Made by a program: the position numbers and the translations under genes. From UBA6614 sp002433235 (GTDB lineage Bacteria > Verrucomicrobiota > Verrucomicrobiia > Limisphaerales > UBA1100): DNA of 6,412 nucleotides. The stretch spans positions 1 through 6,412 of the forward strand of contig DJHS01000127.1 in the NCBI GenBank assembly GCA_002433235.1, written 5' to 3'. Below the pieces are notes generated by a model. The model did not search any database. It saw nothing but the letters and a program-made list of their open reading frames with translations, and had not been told where the DNA came from. Positions 5,415 to 6,412 of the stretch are shown piece by piece (within the stretch, counting starts at the first letter, position 1; each line of letters starts with the position of its first letter).

Positions 5415-6412
5415 TTGGCAAAACCCGGCGCGTCGAACTGCTCGCGCAGGCGGTGGAATTCTTGGGTCAACTCGCGGCGCACTTTGATGTATTCGCGCTC
5501 GGCGTGGACGCTTTTCATTTCGTGCGGGTCGAGCTTGAGGTCGAAGAGGTTCCACTCATTGCTGCGCGGGAAATACATCAGCTTATGCCGCGCCGTGCGC
5601 ACACCGAAATGCTGCGGCACACGGTGCTCGCCGAATTCGTAATACGAGTAATACAGCGAGGTGCGCCAACCGCCAGCGTTGCCTTTAAAGAGTGGCACAA
5701 GCGACCGGCCCTGCACTTCGCCGGGGATTTTCAAACCGGCGATCTCAAGGAAGGTCGGCGCGTAGTCGATGTTTTGGATAAGCTGCTCCGGCTTGGAGCC
5801 CGGCTGAATCACTCCCGGCCAACGAACGAGGAAGGGCATGCGGAACGATTCCTCGAACATCCAGCGCTTGTCGTACCAGCCGTGTTCGCCGAGGAAGAAA
5901 CCTTGGTCAGAGGAATAAATGACGATTGTGTTTTTCGCGAGGTCGTTGTCGTCGAGATACTTGAGCATGCGGCCGACGCTCTCGTCCACGGCCTTCACCG
6001 TGCCGAGGTAATTGCGCATGTAGCGGCGGTACTTCCACCGCACGAGCTCCTTGTGGCTCATTTTTCCGCCGGCGAACTCTTTGAGGAACGCCTGGTTGCG
6101 TGGGCGGAAGTGCGCGTTCCACTTGGCCTTTTGAGCGGGCGTCATGCGGTTGTATTCCGGCGTGCCGTATCGGTCGGGCTTGGGCAGCTTCACCTCGCCG
6201 CGCTCATCCTTGCGCACCTTCGCGTCGTACGCCCAATCGAAGTGGCGATCGATCTCCATCTCATTACCGGCCAGTGTGGCACTGCGGTTTTTGTAATCAT
6301 CAAACAACGTCTCCGGCTCGGGAATCACCACGTCATCAAACGCCCCCAAGTGCCGCAACGCCGGTGCAAAAGTGCGGTGCGGCGCCTTGTGCTGGCACAT
6401 CAGGAAGAACGG
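5411..6412 (-). CDS. Sulfatase, C-terminal part (cut by window edge)
   Basis: The frame is open through the right edge (PFFLMCQHKAPHR at its visible start), so the N-terminal part with signal peptide, first metal ligands and the Cys signature is outside the window; 333 residues are visible. An apparent Met codon at 6400 is internal, not a start. Numbered from the edge, H12 in KAPHR corresponds to an active-site histidine, D169-Q170 in SSDQGFFLGEHGWYDKRW to the second metal pair, and K182 to a conserved lysine. The motif FEESFRMPFLVRWPG (186-200) and the long lysine-rich insert (about 50-120) resemble bacterial sulfatases near the N-acetylglucosamine-6-sulfatase and heparan sulfatase-like groups with a DUF4976-type C-terminus (about 255-325). 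Its TGA overlaps the ATG of the next sulfatase, so the two are translated from one message. It is the first visible gene of the minus-strand operon; the true first gene may lie beyond the edge. Confidence 0.9.
   Translation of the reverse strand, partial: PFFLMCQHKAPHRTFAPALRHLGAFDDVVIPEPETLFDDYKNRSATLAGNEMEIDRHFDWAYDAKVRKDERGEVKLPKPDRYGTPEYNRMTPAQKAKWNAHFRPRNQAFLKEFAGGKMSHKELVRWKYRRYMRNYLGTVKAVDESVGRMLKYLDDNDLAKNTIVIYSSDQGFFLGEHGWYDKRWMFEESFRMPFLVRWPGVIQPGSKPEQLIQNIDYAPTFLEIAGLKIPGEVQGRSLVPLFKGNAGGWRTSLYYSYYEFGEHRVPQHFGVRTARHKLMYFPRSNEWNLFDLKLDPHEMKSVHAEREYIKVRRELTQEFHRLREQFDAPGFAK

Noticed and set aside
5415..5555. N-terminal extension of the second sulfatase from an ATG at 5555
   Set aside because: The extra 47 residues are Arg/Pro-rich, lie over the end of the upstream sulfatase in another frame, and precede a proper signal peptide at 5414 that has an ATGA coupling overlap.

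Overview
The window reads as a piece of the sulfatase-rich accessory genome of a PVC-group bacterium, most likely Planctomycetota or Verrucomicrobiota. This is inferred from gene content: three secreted formylglycine-type sulfatases, a Gfo/Idh/MocA oxidoreductase, a trace of a DUF1080-like protein, G+C-rich third codon positions, and mostly absent Shine-Dalgarno sequences. No marker gene is present, so the phylum is not proven.

Layout. Plus strand, 1-1593: the last 11 codons of an upstream gene whose end resembles DUF1080 (3-keto-disaccharide hydrolase-like) proteins, then a complete cytosolic Gfo/Idh/MocA oxidoreductase, then, three bases after its stop, a small secreted PsbP/DUF1795-like protein. 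These look like one operon. 1594-1716 is a convergent intergenic gap with a perfect 14-bp palindrome and a strong hairpin. Everything from 1717 to the right edge is on the minus strand. In transcription order it holds a sulfatase cut by the window edge (5411-6412), a second sulfatase that starts inside its stop codon (4086-5414, ATGA overlap), a secreted ecotin-domain protein (3192-4028), a textbook rho-independent terminator (3143-3178), and an iduronate-2-sulfatase-like enzyme (1717-3102).

How the genes may work together. The three sulfatases belong to visibly different subfamilies, so they probably remove sulfate from different positions of a sulfated polysaccharide or glycosaminoglycan outside the cytoplasm. 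The plus-strand oxidoreductase, with a DUF1080-like neighbour, would fit oxidation or keto-sugar handling of the released sugars in the cytoplasm. No sulfatase-maturating enzyme, transporter or glycoside hydrolase lies in the window.

The most notable item is the ecotin-domain protein. It carries a clear C-terminal ecotin fold (inhibitor of trypsin-family serine proteases) joined by an Ala/Pro/Lys linker to an unrecognised N-terminal domain. It lacks both disulfide cysteines of E. coli ecotin and sits as the last gene of a sulfatase operon. A protease inhibitor co-expressed with secreted polysaccharide-degrading enzymes is an unusual pairing and the best candidate here for something not previously described.
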